From Brachypterus glaber (taxonomy: Eukaryota; Arthropoda; Insecta; Coleoptera; Kateretidae), in NCBI GenBank assembly GCA_958510825.1, contig OY294050.1, positions 11,323,340-11,387,339 on the forward strand: a DNA stretch of 64,000 nucleotides, read 5' to 3'. Positions 42,601 through 53,526 of this stretch are shown in pieces. Position numbers and translations under genes: made by a program. Within the stretch, counting starts at the first letter, position 1; each line of letters opens with the position of its first letter. The notes under the pieces are model-generated. The model saw only the letters and a program-made list of their open reading frames with translations, made no database searches and had not been told where the DNA came from.

Positions 42601-45600
42601 TTTTGTTTAAATTTTCCCTTTGAATGTCGTCTATAATGCATTCCGGTCCTCTATACACTAAAAAAAAATAAATATAAAAAATACCGGGTATATACAGTGC
42701 GATTATAAAGTGCCGAACAGTTTGGAAAGAAAATACTCTTCGTTTGGAGCCACGCCTCTGTTAGAGTTGTGCGCGACAAGCCCATGTGATTGCTATGTAC
42801 AACAGCTCGGTGGTCAGTAAAACGCACACAGCTTTATTGCATTTTACTCATCGCTAATGCCAGTTTTGCATTAAAAAGTGTTCGGCACTTTATAAACGCA
42901 CGGTATAGATTCTTTTCTTATGTTATCAAAAAATAATTATTATCACGGTCCGCCATAATTCACTTTCGTTCGACTTTTATAATGAAAACGTCGCGACGTT
43001 TGCAAAAATCGACGAATCGATTTAAAACCAAAAATAAAATAACTATTGGGCGAAACCAAGGCATTCCTCACAAGTGAAGAACGCCTTGGCGAAACGTTTT
43101 TATATTATAGGTCAATGTTAAACAAAAATTATATGTTCTTAGTTATAAAATTGATAATAAAAAGCGGTTTAATATAAAATTATTTACAAAATTAGAAATT
43201 AAAAAACTAAAATTAATTTTGATAAAATTAAAAAACCTATGTATTTTTTTATTTTTGAATTACACCGTCTTTTATTTTTATATTTTTAATTGATGAATAA
43301 GAAAATGTAATTTTTGTTTAAACTAACGCTATTTATTAGAAAGTTACAAATATATATCTCCACTTTTTAAGGCTCGATTCGGCACGTCCTATATCGCACG
43401 TGTTAGGCTAGAACTGGTACAATATCTCAAAGCTGAATTACCACGATATATTTTACCAGCTCAACCAGCATTTTTTCATCAAAATAGTGTATTTTTTTCT
43501 TAAAAGCTCTATTTTTTTCTCAAAAGACTCAAAAACGCGTAGGATGTCGACCAAGCTCCAAAAGGTTAACGTTTTGCTGTCGACCTGAAATTGGGTACAC
43601 GCCATTTTAAACAATTTAGAACAAAGTTAGGAGGCATCCAAAAAATCCACCTTTTTAATGACCACCCTAATGCATATTAAAATTTAAAATGCAACAAGTG
43701 TTTGATCTGATTAAAAACAAGTGAAATTCCTAATTTTTCTAATAATAATTTATGTAGGTATGTCAATGCTATATGTATATATAGCTACTTTATTTTACAA
43801 ACTAGAAACAAATTATTCTAATAATAAATTCTACTACTAGATAACAAAACTTTGTGTTCCCTGAAATTAAGCAGGGGAGACCGGGGCACAGTGGCCACTG
43901 GGGCACAGTGAACTTCTTACAATAACGTAAGAAGTATTGCGGTATATTTGGCGCAATCTATAACAAATATACATATAAAATTCAGTTTTAAATTTGCCAC
44001 TGTATTATACGAATTTTTTTAAATCGCCAAAAAACGTTCCAGACAAAATATTCTTAGATACAAATGTGTTTCATGAAAAAATAAGGAACTTTAAAAATGT
44101 CCGTCTGTCTGTCCGTCCGATGTCATAATTTTTGTGGACACAATAACTCAAGAACAGGGGAAGATAACTACTTTTTTTAAGTAATTCCTCCAAAATCAAC
44201 AAAGGTATGGGGGGTTAAACTTCTAAAAAAATAAAAAAAAACTATATTTAAAAAAAATCGTTTTTCAAAAAGAAAAAAATTATTTATTTTTTTATTTTTT
44301 TTTGTATTTTTTTTTTTGTTTTTTGATTTTTTTTTCAACTTTTTTTATAACTTTTATAACACGAATAACAAAACCGTAAGAAGGTTTACGCCGAAATAAT
44401 TCGGCCCAATGGGTATGAGAAGCCTGCAAGAGCTATGATCATATCGCATATTAGGTATTACTGCTCTTATTGAGATCTACCGATCTGTTTAACTGGCATA
44501 TTCTAACTAGCATAGCAGCTAGCATATGCCAGTTATACAGATTGGTAGATCTCAATAAGAGCAGTAATAATACACTAAAAACACATTTTTCACAATTTTG
44601 TGTTATGACACTGTTCTGTAACGGGTGCGATATTTGATTCATGGATGTATGACAAGAAAAATATGCTGATATGTACATGAGTCATGTATAAACATGCAGG
44701 GCTCACCTTTGTATGAATCAAGTGAACCCCCTGCTTCAGGGCGCGAGCCTAGAGGGTCACCGCCGAGGGGCGTTTTTTTTTAGCTTGAGCTTTTCTTTAT
44801 TTTGAGGGTGTTTTTGGTTTTTGCTAGGAGAGCCAAATTTTGGTAGGTATCGTCAGGTACAAAGCTTTTTTTCTTGAGGGTCTGAGGCCCTGTTTACATG
44901 GAAAAAGATGATATTCAATCACTTTAAAAACTAAAATATTGCAGAAAAACGGTTGGGTTTAGGGGGACAAAAAAATCCTTATGGTTAAGGGCACATCCAA
45001 AGGCTTTTATGCGAATGAAAAGCCTGCGCATCGACATTGTATGTTATGTATTATGCTTCTATATTAGGATAGAAAAAGCAAAATAATATTCAAGTCAAAT
45101 AAAAAATTTAAAGACAACATACCGTAATCAGTTACTTTAGAAAAGGCTTCAAATGTGGCCTCCATTGGCTGTTCCTTAAAACTTTTGAGGAACCTCCAAA
45201 TAGTTGGTGGATCATGACTCAAATCCAAATGAGCAAAAGACTTGTCCAATTGCTGCCACTGAAAATTATTTGAGTCGGTGACAAAATAAAGATTTTTATC
45301 TCGCTTTGCTTGAACAGTCTTTAACAATAGCTTTAACTGTGTAACCAAAATATCACAGTTCTGCTGAAAAAAGAATCCATATAAAACCTCACTTTTACCA
45401 TCAAAAAATGTTAGCTGTCTATGCTTTAATGCGATCTTAAAGCTATGGATTTCTTCAAAACTAATTTTGATGCTTTTTAGACGATTTTGATAGTCCTGCG
45501 GTAAACTTCCACTTAGAGTTCTTATTCTTTTTTGAACTGTGTTTACAACTGCCCATTCTTGATCTTGGATATCAGACTCTACGGTTACATCGTTTGGTTT

Positions 45601-45756
45601 CCATTCTATATAACGCACTTTGTTGGCATTCAAACTTTGGGTTATGTATATTGTACCAGTGGTATTTATGAAACTTATGTATTTTGATTGAGCTTGTTTT
45701 AATAGGACCCCATCTTGAACGAATAACTCGTTAATATCTTCCATTGAATCGCCCAT
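39678..45756 (-). CDS. TBC1D15/TBC1D17-type Rab GTPase-activating protein
   Basis: Five coding exons on the minus strand: 45756-45123, 42657-42401, 42125-41709, 41650-41336 and 39968-39678. They give 637 residues (human TBC1D17 648, TBC1D15 691). The start is ATG 45756 (MGDSMEDINELF); an in-frame TTG upstream is not needed. Residues 1 to about 215 form the N-terminal Rab-binding/PH-like region of this subfamily, ending PTIWRFLKSF…KVTDYG. The TBC domain begins about residue 298 (FRGGINPSMRNEVWRYLL). Both catalytic fingers are present: IEKDVNR with Arg 369, and YVQ at 404-406. Later blocks are SGNMFFCFRWLLVWFKREL and YGFTEILKHINDLS. Family members act on Rab7 in late endosome, mitophagy and lysosome traffic. 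The C-terminal 90 residues look disordered. Introns 1 and 4 each contain a copy of the GTGCGATTATAAAG MITE. Confidence 0.94.
40223..40435 (+). mobile_element. GTGCGATTATAAAG MITE, copy 2 (TBC intron 4)
   Basis: 213 bp, from TACAGTGCGATTATAAAG to the inverse CTTTATAATCGCACGGTA, TA on both sides. Almost identical to copy 3 in intron 1 of the same gene and in the same orientation. Confidence 0.85.
40437..40655 (+). repeat. ACGCACCGAGTA / TAGGTCGTAGGAAAA repeat, copy 1
   Basis: It abuts MITE copy 2. An inverse relative occupies about 62478-62752 and shares TTGACGTTTACTAATTTTCT, CAGTTGATTGTCACTTCCCA and AACTAGGTCGTAGGAAAA. The superfamily is unknown. Confidence 0.65.
40656..41335. other. TBC intron 4, remaining part
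   Basis: AT-rich. No ORF or known repeat is recognised. The donor GTGAGT follows exon 4 at 41335. Confidence 0.4.
42693..42905 (+). mobile_element. GTGCGATTATAAAG MITE, copy 3 (TBC intron 1)
   Basis: 213 bp with the same ends and TA flanks as the other copies. It begins only 36 bp upstream of the exon 2 acceptor on the coding strand, so it occupies the branch-point region of that intron. Confidence 0.85.
42906..44455. other. TBC intron 1, left part
   Basis: No exon seen. It contains a small hairpin CCAAGGCATTCCTC..GAAGAACGCCTTGG at about 43058-43090, a doubled GGGGCACAGTGRCCACTG-like motif at 43884-43915, and GTCTGTCTGTCCGTCCGATG at 44102, which is typical of the ends of several repeats here. 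Confidence 0.4.
44456..44569. mobile_element. 114-bp palindromic MITE (TBC intron 1)
   Basis: The arms of about 45 bp (TATTACTGCTCTTATTGAGA, TCTACCGATCTG and so on) are mirrored around a loop CTAACTAGCATAGCAGCTAG. Almost perfect, so recent. Confidence 0.8.
44697..44892. mobile_element. hAT-like element, GGGCGC family, 8-bp target duplication (7/8)
   Basis: The ends are CAGGGCTCACCTTTGTATGA and …GAGGCCCTG. The flanks TAAACATG (44689-44696) and TTTACATG (44893-44900) match at 7 of 8 positions. Sub-terminal CCCCCTGCTTCAGGGCGC matches the inverse of the right end of the 36681-37054 element. It holds one copy of the unit (GCCAAATTTTGGTAGGTATC, GTCAGGTACAAAGC) that is tandemly amplified at 59520-59800. 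No ORF. Confidence 0.7.
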
Positions 45757-46274
45757 TTTTATTAACAAACTAAATTAATATTGTTTAATAACACGTCAGT
45801 AAAATTAGTCATATGCACAATATTTTTAGACCTACTTATTTTAAGAAACACACCAATGAACCTTTTGATTATTTAAATAACGCAATATAATAATCATAAC
45901 GAACAATTGCTATAAAAATTTATAGAACGCATGAACCGTTTAAACTAAAATTAATTGTTTATATTATTATATCTTGACAGTCACAATGACAGCAAAATAA
46001 CCAAAAAAATATATTTGTGCTCATCTGTTTAGAAACTCACGAAGGATACAGAATTCTGTAATGCATTCAAAAACAAATTACAGGAATCTCTAATTTTAAA
46101 ATACCTTACTGTAACAGTCCTTAATTTAATTAGCCTTGCTTTGGTATTTTTTAAATAGATGTCACTAGAGTGTTTAAATTCAAAAATAGGTTCACCAGTT
46201 TACGGCAGATTGGGGTTCTGTGTTTCGCATAGAGAAGAGAGATTTCGGCTGCCAAGCTCCATTATAGAGGTTTA
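45757..46274. other. Upstream region of the TBC gene
   Basis: AT-rich; any promoter or 5' untranslated exon is not identifiable by eye. No TATA box at a suitable distance from the start codon is evident. Confidence 0.35.
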
Positions 46275-46411
46275 AGGGCCACTTGCACCAAATTTTGGTA
46301 CGGGATTATCTCAGCTAAACCGAGTTTAAGTTAAAAATGCTGCGTTCTGATTGGTCAGCCGTCAATTTAATCCAAGTTTAAAGTTAAACCAGCATTGGTG
46401 CAAGTGGCCCT
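46275..46411. mobile_element. AGGGCCACTTGCACC MITE, copy 1
   Basis: 137 bp with ends AGGGCCACTTGCACCAA and the inverse TTGGTGCAAGTGGCCCT. The body contains GCTGCGTTCTGATTGGTCAG. A second copy lies 230 bp on in the same orientation. Confidence 0.85.
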
Positions 46412-46526
46412 AAAATAAAAATAACTTAAAATTGCGAGAAAAATAAATCGAGAAAGATCTTAGCTATAAATTACGTTATGAATGTGGGGGTAAGATCAAG
46501 TGCGCAGTTAGGGTTTGGTTTGTAAT

Positions 46527-46641
46527 TTCTAAGCTATTTATTGGATAAAACTTTGTATTAATCCACTCGGCCTCTAGCCTCGTGGGTTTATTTTCTCATG
46601 GGTAATATCCTAGTTTACTCTCTCGTAACATAAATAACTAA
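46527..46641. repeat. TTTTATCCAATACATACAGA repeat, partial copy 3
   Basis: Only the right-hand part is present (CTAAGCTATTTATTGGATAA to CGTAACATAAATAACT). It is cut off exactly where the second AGGGCCACTTGCACC MITE begins, so that MITE may have inserted next to it. Confidence 0.6.
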
Positions 46642-46776
46642 GGGCGACTTGCACCAACTTTTTGTCTGGGATTATCTCAGCTAAACCGAGTTTAAGTTAA
46701 AAATGCTGCGTTCTGATTGGTCAACCGTCAATTTAATCCAAGTTTAAAGTTAAACCATCATTGGTGCAAGTGGCCC
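46641..46776. mobile_element. AGGGCCACTTGCACC MITE, copy 2
   Basis: 136 bp, about 95% identical by eye to 46275-46411, with ends AGGGCGACTTGCACCAA and TTGGTGCAAGTGGCCCT. Confidence 0.85.
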
Positions 46777-46931
46777 TAATACCTAGCTGGTTAACTAATG
46801 TTTATGTGATTTTTTTACTTCAAAAAATTTTGTTCCCCTGGGATTTTGAATAGTCTATGCCTCTTTGTAAGATATCTGTCCACGACAGGATTCTAATATA
46901 ATAAAAAAAATTAAACAATAAATGTGCAGGC

Positions 46932-48835
46932 GTATTTTGCTTTCCCATTTTTAAAAAATGGGGAAATCACGTGCCAAAATGTTCATTTTTTTTTCGTATT
47001 TTTGCGTTTTATAAGGGTTTATGGCATAAAATTTATGTCAATAAAGAAAATGTCTGTCGGTCGATTGGTCTGTCCGGAAAATCTGGTAAGCACGATAAAT
47101 TAAGAACGCTAGAGACTTGAAATTTGGCATATAGCTGTGTTACCAAAAGTGGGGCAAGGGGGGCAAATGGAAGAAAATGAAATATTGTTCACAAATATTT
47201 CAAAAATTGGTATATTATATTATACTATTAGGGGTTATATTATCCTGTTTGGGATTTTCGAGGTCGCTGAAACTCCACCCCTGCAGGGGTTGGGGGGTTG
47301 TTTTTTACGAATACAATGCTTTCCCTACGTTTTTTTTTTTGAAAACCCCATTTTAATGCTTTCTGCTTTATGGTTCCTGAGAAAATCCGCCACTGCTAGT
47401 TGATCTCGCATCTGAATAGGTAAAATCAATCCATTACACTTAAGTTGTGGAGCGTTGCTGTCCCTTATCTTAAGCTCACAGACAAATATTACCACATTTT
47501 ATGTTTGTTTCTTCTTTATCAACCCCACAATAGTATTAAAATTCAGATCGTTTAAATAGCATTATGAATAATGAAAGTTTAACTGATATGATGGAACTGG
47601 CTTAAAAATATGTTTTTGGTGATCTACAAAAAATTAATAAAAAAAAACGAAAAGGGGATCCTGTGATACATAACTTTAAAGCAAATAAAATTCCAATATG
47701 ACTGTATGTTTTTTAATTTTTAAAAAATTTTTTTTTATTTGATTTTTTCATTTTTTTTGCTAAAAAAAAATATATTTTCAAGATTCTTTTCTAAATTTGT
47801 GCATAATAAAATTAATAATTTTTCAAAAATTGGTTGTTTTTTTTTTCAAGAAATTTTGACGAAAGTATACTTTACTATAGGTATATTATTATAAACCCCC
47901 CCAAAAAAAAAATATTTTATAAGCTTTAAAATAATATATTACACGACCCCTCATTTCCATTAAAAACTTCCCTCCCATGCCTCCTGCCCACATTTTAAGA
48001 GCTGAAAATATCAAATATATGCAAAAAGATAGTTTAAGTTGTCTTATTTAAGAGTTGCCAATTTTAATTCGATATCTCAACTCGTTCAAAAGTTAAAAGG
48101 GGTGGTTGACTTTTGGACCGCGTTGTATAATAAATCATTTTATGTTAAAATACACTAAAATACACTCCCAGTAAAAGAGCTTTTCCATTTTTCACCTCCG
48201 CGCATAAAATGGATTTTTTTATTATCAGATTCACTTTCAGCAACCATAAAAACCTTAGTATACCAATTTCACGAAAACTACCCCCCACCCCTCAGGGGTG
48301 AAATTAGGAAAAAAATATTATCAGATTTATATTCGTCGACCACAAAAACCCCTATATAGCAATCTTCACGAAAATATTGAAAATATTTAAAAATATTTAC
48401 CCCCTGACCCCCGTGGGGGTGTAGTCGGGGTGTAGTTAATTTTTTTTATTATCAGATTCAATTTCAGCAAGCTTGAAAAGCCCCATACATCAATTTTCAA
48501 ATTTTTGTAAAAAAATGTATTTTTCCCCCCTTGCCGCACACCAATGTTCCATCCCAATTTTCATTAAAAATCCCGAGCGAGAACTTTTGGAAAAATATCT
48601 GTATGCCAAATTTCAAGTCTCTAGCTTAAAGCGTTCTTAAGTTATCGTGCCCACAAGATTTCCCGGACAGACCGATCGACCGAGCGACCATTTTTTTTTG
48701 CTCGAAATTGATTTATATCGACATAAAACGTCATAAAAGGCAAATATACACAAAAAAAAAATTGAAAATTTTTGCACGAATACAAGGCTTTCCGAAATTT
48801 TGAAAATTTTCAAAATGGGAAAATCAAAATAAATT
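46932..48835. mobile_element. Large composite palindromic element with GTCTGTCGGTCGATTGGTCT arms
   Basis: The left arm (about 46935-47150) and right arm (about 48570-48830) are inverse. They share TTTCCCATTTT, ATAAAAYGTCATAAA-type sequence, TCTGTCCGG, ACGATAAATTAAGAACGCTA and GACTTGAAATTTGGCATA. Inside are a relative of the 11.8-kb palindrome (47640-48127) and a tandem array (48195-48510). No transposase is present. Confidence 0.6.
48195..48510 (+). repeat. Tandem array of CCCCTATATAGCAATYTTCA units
   Basis: About three units of roughly 110 bp, the same repeat unit as 32849-33330 (AAAACTACCCCCCACCCCTC, TTTTTTATTATCAGATT). Confidence 0.7.
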
Positions 48836-49844
48836 TGTTGGTAATTGACTACTTTTTTAGTAAAATTATTACTTTAAGGCAATTATTATATTTTAATTAA
48901 ATTAATTTTTACCACAATAACAATATAATATTAAAATTATTTAAATATATAAAGTAATTATTTATAATTTCTTCGTTAATTAATTAACTAAGAATATCAT
49001 GGTTATTTATTTAATTTGAACATGTGAATAGCATGTTAATTAGTGGATAGTTTAATTTAGAAAAATGTACAAAAAGAAACCGTAATTTATGTAAATTATT
49101 GTTTTGATTTCAATTATTTATGATTATAATCAGCGTTAAAATTAATTTACTAAATAAATACAGGGTGGTCATTTCAAAACGAGCCACCCTAAATATCTCG
49201 CAAACTAAGCACAATTTTAAAAATCTAAAAAATAAGTCAATTCGATTTTTCGAGGGGGAAACTTAGTTATAGAGTTTTGGGGGTTCTATCTCTCACCCCC
49301 TAACCCCCAACATTAAAATCTAAATAGGAAACCCCCATCTTCGGATATGTTATTTGAAAGAGCTCAGAAAATGCTAACTTTTGGTTAAAAAAAAATTAAA
49401 TTCACCTACCCTTAACTTAAGGGTTGATCATTTAATTATAAAATAATACCACAAAAATACCTTAATATTAAAAAAATAATTAAATTAGGTGTTGTAACTT
49501 CTACCCCTTAGCTACCTGCCATCCCAATTTTTTTATTTTCTTTATAAAAGAGAGAAAAACCTTGTCAGGATGTATGTATGTATGGTCCGGGTTTAAAAAT
49601 CCACCTCCAGAATAGCTAGAACTTGAAATTAGACATGTACATGGTGATACTCCAAGTTTTACACTCCTAAATAATAAGAAAAAGTCCTAGCACTGCAGGG
49701 AAAAAATTTAACAAACTTGGTGGACTGTTTAAAGTTTAAAAGCGCTGCAGACGACTTTTTTTTCTTAATTTTATGTAAAATTCAAATTCTTCAATTTTGA
49801 GTAATTAATATTATTAATACAAAAAACTAATCTGGTACCATATT
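48836..49844. other. Intergenic, no gene recognised
   Basis: AT-rich. ATACAGGGTGGTCATTTCAA at 49158 begins like the end of an element, but I could not find its partner. AAAAACCTTGTCAGGATGTA at 49556 and a GTATGTATG run follow. Nothing coding. Confidence 0.4.
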
Positions 49845-50963
49845 CCCTGATAGCACCAAAACCTTCTAAGAATATTCTTAAAATAAATAGCCGGAAGTAC
49901 AGCATGCTTCTTAGAAGCATGTCTATTTTGCTCAGGATATTCTAAGAACGATTAAAGAAATGCAAAGGATACCGTTTTAATCGTGCTGGGAGTTCCTAAG
50001 AAGGTTCTTAAAAGCCTCTGCATCAAATAAGAATGTTTTAAGAAGCATGTTAAGAATATTCTTAGAAGTAGGTACATGTACTTTTAAGAATATTCTTAGC
50101 ATGCTTCTAAAAATATTCTAATTTGATGCATTTAAGTAATAATATTGAATATTGCGCATGCGCAAACAAAGTAGGTAGGCGTTTCAGAATTCTGCATTAA
50201 TGTAGTTTTTCTCTTTCTTTCAATTTTATTTTATAATACTCTATCCTTTTTATGGAGTGAATCATAAATTTGGACATGGCGAAAATTTTTACATCTTTGT
50301 GATAAACCTAATAATTAAAGTATATAAAAATCTTTAGATATAGCATCCATCAGGTAAGATTCATATGGGATATGCAGTTTTACTGTGAAAGTAAACTTTG
50401 TACCAAACATAAAAATCATGCGCCACACAAAAATCCAATGTTTAGAGAAAAAAATAGTAAATAATTATCATTTCAAAAAATAATAATTTTAATTTTTTGT
50501 CTAAAACTATATAATAATGACTTTATGTCTAAAAATACATCCATTTCTACTACTACTACGGTAAAACTTATGTTATTAACTACAATTTTAAGAATATTTG
50601 TAATTCTAACCTAATAAAATAAAAATAATATAACGCCATATTACTATTCTAAAACCATTCCCATTAGAATATTTTAAGAATATGTATTTGAGCATATTCT
50701 TAACAAATACTCTAATCATGCTTAGCATGTGCACTATATCATTATTCTAAAAATATTCCCATTAGAATATTTTAAGAATATGTATTGGGAATATTCTTAG
50801 CAAAATACTCTAATCATGCTAAGAATGTTTAGAGTAGAAGCACTTATGCTACTACAGCAGTGCATCTTTTAAGAACATGCTTAGCATGTTTACAGCATTA
50901 TGCTAAGAACCTTTTCAAGGGAATGATTAAAAAACCTTCTTAGGATGAAGTGTGTTATCAGGG
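49845..50963. mobile_element. 1.1-kb element full of AAGAATATTCTTA palindromes
   Basis: The short inverted ends are CCCTGATARCAC. The interior contains many copies, on both strands, of AAGAATATTCTTA, TCTAAGAA and GCATGCT. An approximately 101-bp unit is tandemly duplicated at 50640-50828 (shared CCCATTAGAATATTTTAAGA and ATACTCTAATCATGCT). A related fragment is near 2700-2790. No ORF. Confidence 0.6.
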
Positions 50964-50985
50964 TTGTCCACCTGAAAATAGCGTT

Positions 50986-51137
50986 GACAACCATGTCTAT
51001 GAAATTTCTTGGTGTAAAGAATACATTGTATAAACCAAATAGAATCTGATACTGTATTGCCCCCTTGGAAAATGTGTTAACGACAACCATGGCTATGAAA
51101 TTTCTAGCTTTAAATAATGCATTGTATAAACCAAATA
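50986..51137 (-). repeat. 96-bp tandem duplication (GACAACCATGKCTATGAAAT)
   Basis: GACAACCATGTCTATGAAAT at 50986 recurs as GACAACCATGGCTATGAAAT at 51082. Both continue to CATTGTATAAACCAAATA. Read on the minus strand the units are open (TLITHFIL..-type reading) but the protein is not recognisable. Confidence 0.7.
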
Positions 51138-51207
51138 TGTGTTATAATGTAAATTTACTATGATAATCCATAGAGAATAATTCGTGTATGATTTTAGATA
51201 CGCTTAC

Positions 51208-51384
51208 CGTTAGTGTGCTTAAACTCTCATCAAATATCCTCAAAATCGGCCTGATAATAGACCTAAACAACCCTTCTGTTATCTGACATGTTACTGTACT
51301 GGCCATCATAAACAATGGCAGAATTACGGATAACCAAGCACAATCACCTACATTCGTAAAAATGGTAATCGTATTCATGAATGC
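51208..51384 (-). CDS. Exon-like open segment of unknown membrane-like protein
   Basis: On the minus strand, 59 codons lie exactly between a TATAG acceptor-like site (51385-51389) and a GTAAGC donor-like site (51207-51202), phase 0 at both ends. The reading starts AFMNTITIFTNVGDCAWLSV, contains a hydrophobic core ILPLFMMASTV and ends FDESLSTLT. It recalls a segment of a multi-pass receptor, but no family can be named. No flanking exons were found, so this could be an isolated exon, a pseudogene fragment or chance. Confidence 0.25.
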
Positions 51385-52927
51385 CTATATTGTCCGTGTA
51401 CCGTTAATGAGAAATACCCAACACAATGTTATCGTGAAAACTGCAATTATAAGTGCCAAAGCACCATATATCCCATATTATATGCACCGAAATTAGTGAT
51501 TATTTGTTAATATAGACACTCTTTGAATATGCCCATATCGATACCCCCAAGCAACAAAGCCGTAACTCATATATTGTCATTTTTCACGACAGCTAAATTT
51601 CTAAAATATTTTTTTTTATTATTTAAGGGTGGGGAAATGATTGAAGTGGAAAAGGAAGCCATGCGATACGTCATTTGAAAGCTTATAAAATTCTCTATTT
51701 AACTGTATAAGTATTTATTGTTTATTTTTTGTTTATTTCTGATACTATTCAAGTTTAAAATTTTTTACTTTAGTGTTTTTAGGTAAAATTTTGGTTAAAA
51801 TGGCCTGTGGAGAAATCTGAGTAGTACCACCAGGTGTGTCTTTTTTCAAGGCGTTTACCTATGAGTATAACTCAAAATGGGTCTAACTTGAGTTACGTCC
51901 TTGTTGCTTGGGAGTGTCGATATCTACATTTTTTGACTTTGACATTGATGTGGCAATAACAACATTGACACTAAATTTATTAACAAGTAAACAAATATTT
52001 GTCAAATGAAAGATAGTTCACAATGTAATTTTTTTTATAACCCCACTTTACCAGTTTTGGTGAAATTAACTGTACCTCCAGGTCCAGTGATGTAGTACTT
52101 TTTTTTTAATTCCAAGTATACCTGTAATTTGATACCAAAATTTAAATTTTCAATAATCTGAATTATGCGGTAAACCGAATAGTGAAACATACATGCATGT
52201 ACTTTGAAGTCCGAATTTCATTGTTCGGATTACTGCCTCATTCGGAGTATCGAACATTCGGGTTATCGCGACATTAACTGTATAATAAACGCGTAGGCCC
52301 AAATATATAAAAAAAAAATTGAAAAAATAATAAATGATCACCAGCTCGCCGACTAAACTGAAAAAAAATATTTGGTTGAAAAGTCCAAAAGTATAAGTAT
52401 ATTGGGTTTATGACATTAGATAAACGTTGTTTTAGGAATAGATCCCTAACGATACAGACAAAACATTCTCCTAACGTTAGGTAAAGTGGTTTTAACGTAA
52501 ATTTCTATAAGGGAAGTGCCTTGCTTAAGAAAAATAATCACTTTATTTAATTTGCAATACGTTTTTCGGACTATATGGTGAGTCAATATAATCAACTATT
52601 GCATTTCAGAAAGTTCAATATCATAAAATGAAATGTTGTTTATTTCCTCTAGAGGAAAGCTTAATCATAAATGGTACCATCATTTTCATAGAAAACGCTC
52701 ACATCACAGAACCCTGAGGTACCCCAACATTTTAAATTTTTAGTTGTGGTATATGTACTTTACTAAGATTGACACTGACATTTTCCGTAATAATTAAGTA
52801 AGGTTAAAGTTCAGTCTATATTATATAGTGCAAGTCCTATAACTGTCTTTAAGCATGTAATATTTATAAGCAAAAAGGTTAACAAATTTTATTATAAATG
52901 ATATTTATACAGTATGTCTCCAGATAG
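51385..52927. other. Intergenic, no gene recognised
   Basis: A segment at about 51640-51710 (GAAGCCATGCGATACGTCAT, TTGAAAGCTTATAAAATTCT) is related to the 11.8-kb palindrome family. Around 52210-52270 TTCGGATTA / CATTCGGGTTATCG repeats occur. The rest is AT-rich. Confidence 0.4.
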
Positions 52928-53173
52928 AGTTACAAAGAGGAATTTATTTTTTATTTTTGATTTGATCTAAAAAAAAGTCACTCTTTATAACTTGCCCTGC
53001 TTGATTTTAAACTCCCAAAACACTAAGCGCTTTTTGTACAACTCTTACGGTTCATGGGATAATGTTTTTTTCTTCAAAATAGTGTCTTCAAAAATATAAA
53101 GAAAAAAAACATTATCAAGAGTGACTTATTTTAAGATATCAAAAATAAAAAAAATTTCTTTGTAATTCTAACA
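52928..53173. repeat. Inverted repeat abutting a Tc1-type transposase remnant
   Basis: GAGTTACAAAGAGGAATTTA…TAAAAAAAAGTCACTC (52930-52985) is mirrored at 53120-53173. Inside it a smaller pair, GATAATGTTTTTTTCT / AAAAAAAACATTATC, is nested. Because the right arm overlaps the 3' end of the transposase remnant, the left arm is probably an inverted extra copy of that element's terminus. Confidence 0.6.
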
Positions 53174-53526
53174 GTTGGTTTGTGTAATTTGGTGTAATTT
53201 TTGCGTGCCAAGCCTCAATGATGGCCTGTCGTAATTCTTTAGCATTATGACCCAGGAAAGTTAGTTTCTTCCCTCGCTCTGACTCCGGTATGGAAAGGGT
53301 TTTCCCGCAGATAATTCATTTATTGCATATCTTCTTCTGCACTACTCATTCTACTTCGAACAGAACCCGGCTTTCTGCTAATCTGTCCAGTTTCCTCAAG
53401 TTTTTTCTTTGCTCGCATTATAGTGCTGTTTGCAACATTTAATTCAGTGGCTATTTCACGTACACTTATCCCGTCATTTATTCTTGCTGTTATAATACAT
53501 TTTTGATCATTTGTAAGCTGCGGCAT
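53160..53526 (-). pseudogene. Tc1/mariner-type transposase, internally deleted
   Basis: From 53526 the minus strand reads MPQLTNDQKCIITARINDGI then SVREIATELNVANSTIMRAK, a paired-like helix-turn-helix, and on to MSSAEEDMQ. After a stop and frameshift it continues NYLRENPFHTGVRAREETNF, then jumps to the family's C-terminal block (GHNAKELRQAIIEAWHAKIT). The DDE/D catalytic core is missing, so the copy is dead. The NYLREN block also occurs in the transposase at 60234-60638; they belong to one clade. Confidence 0.8.

Noticed and set aside
45757..45768. Upstream extension of the TBC gene by MLIK
   Set aside because: The upstream codon is TTG, not ATG; the first ATG in frame is at 45756 and gives a normal N-terminus.
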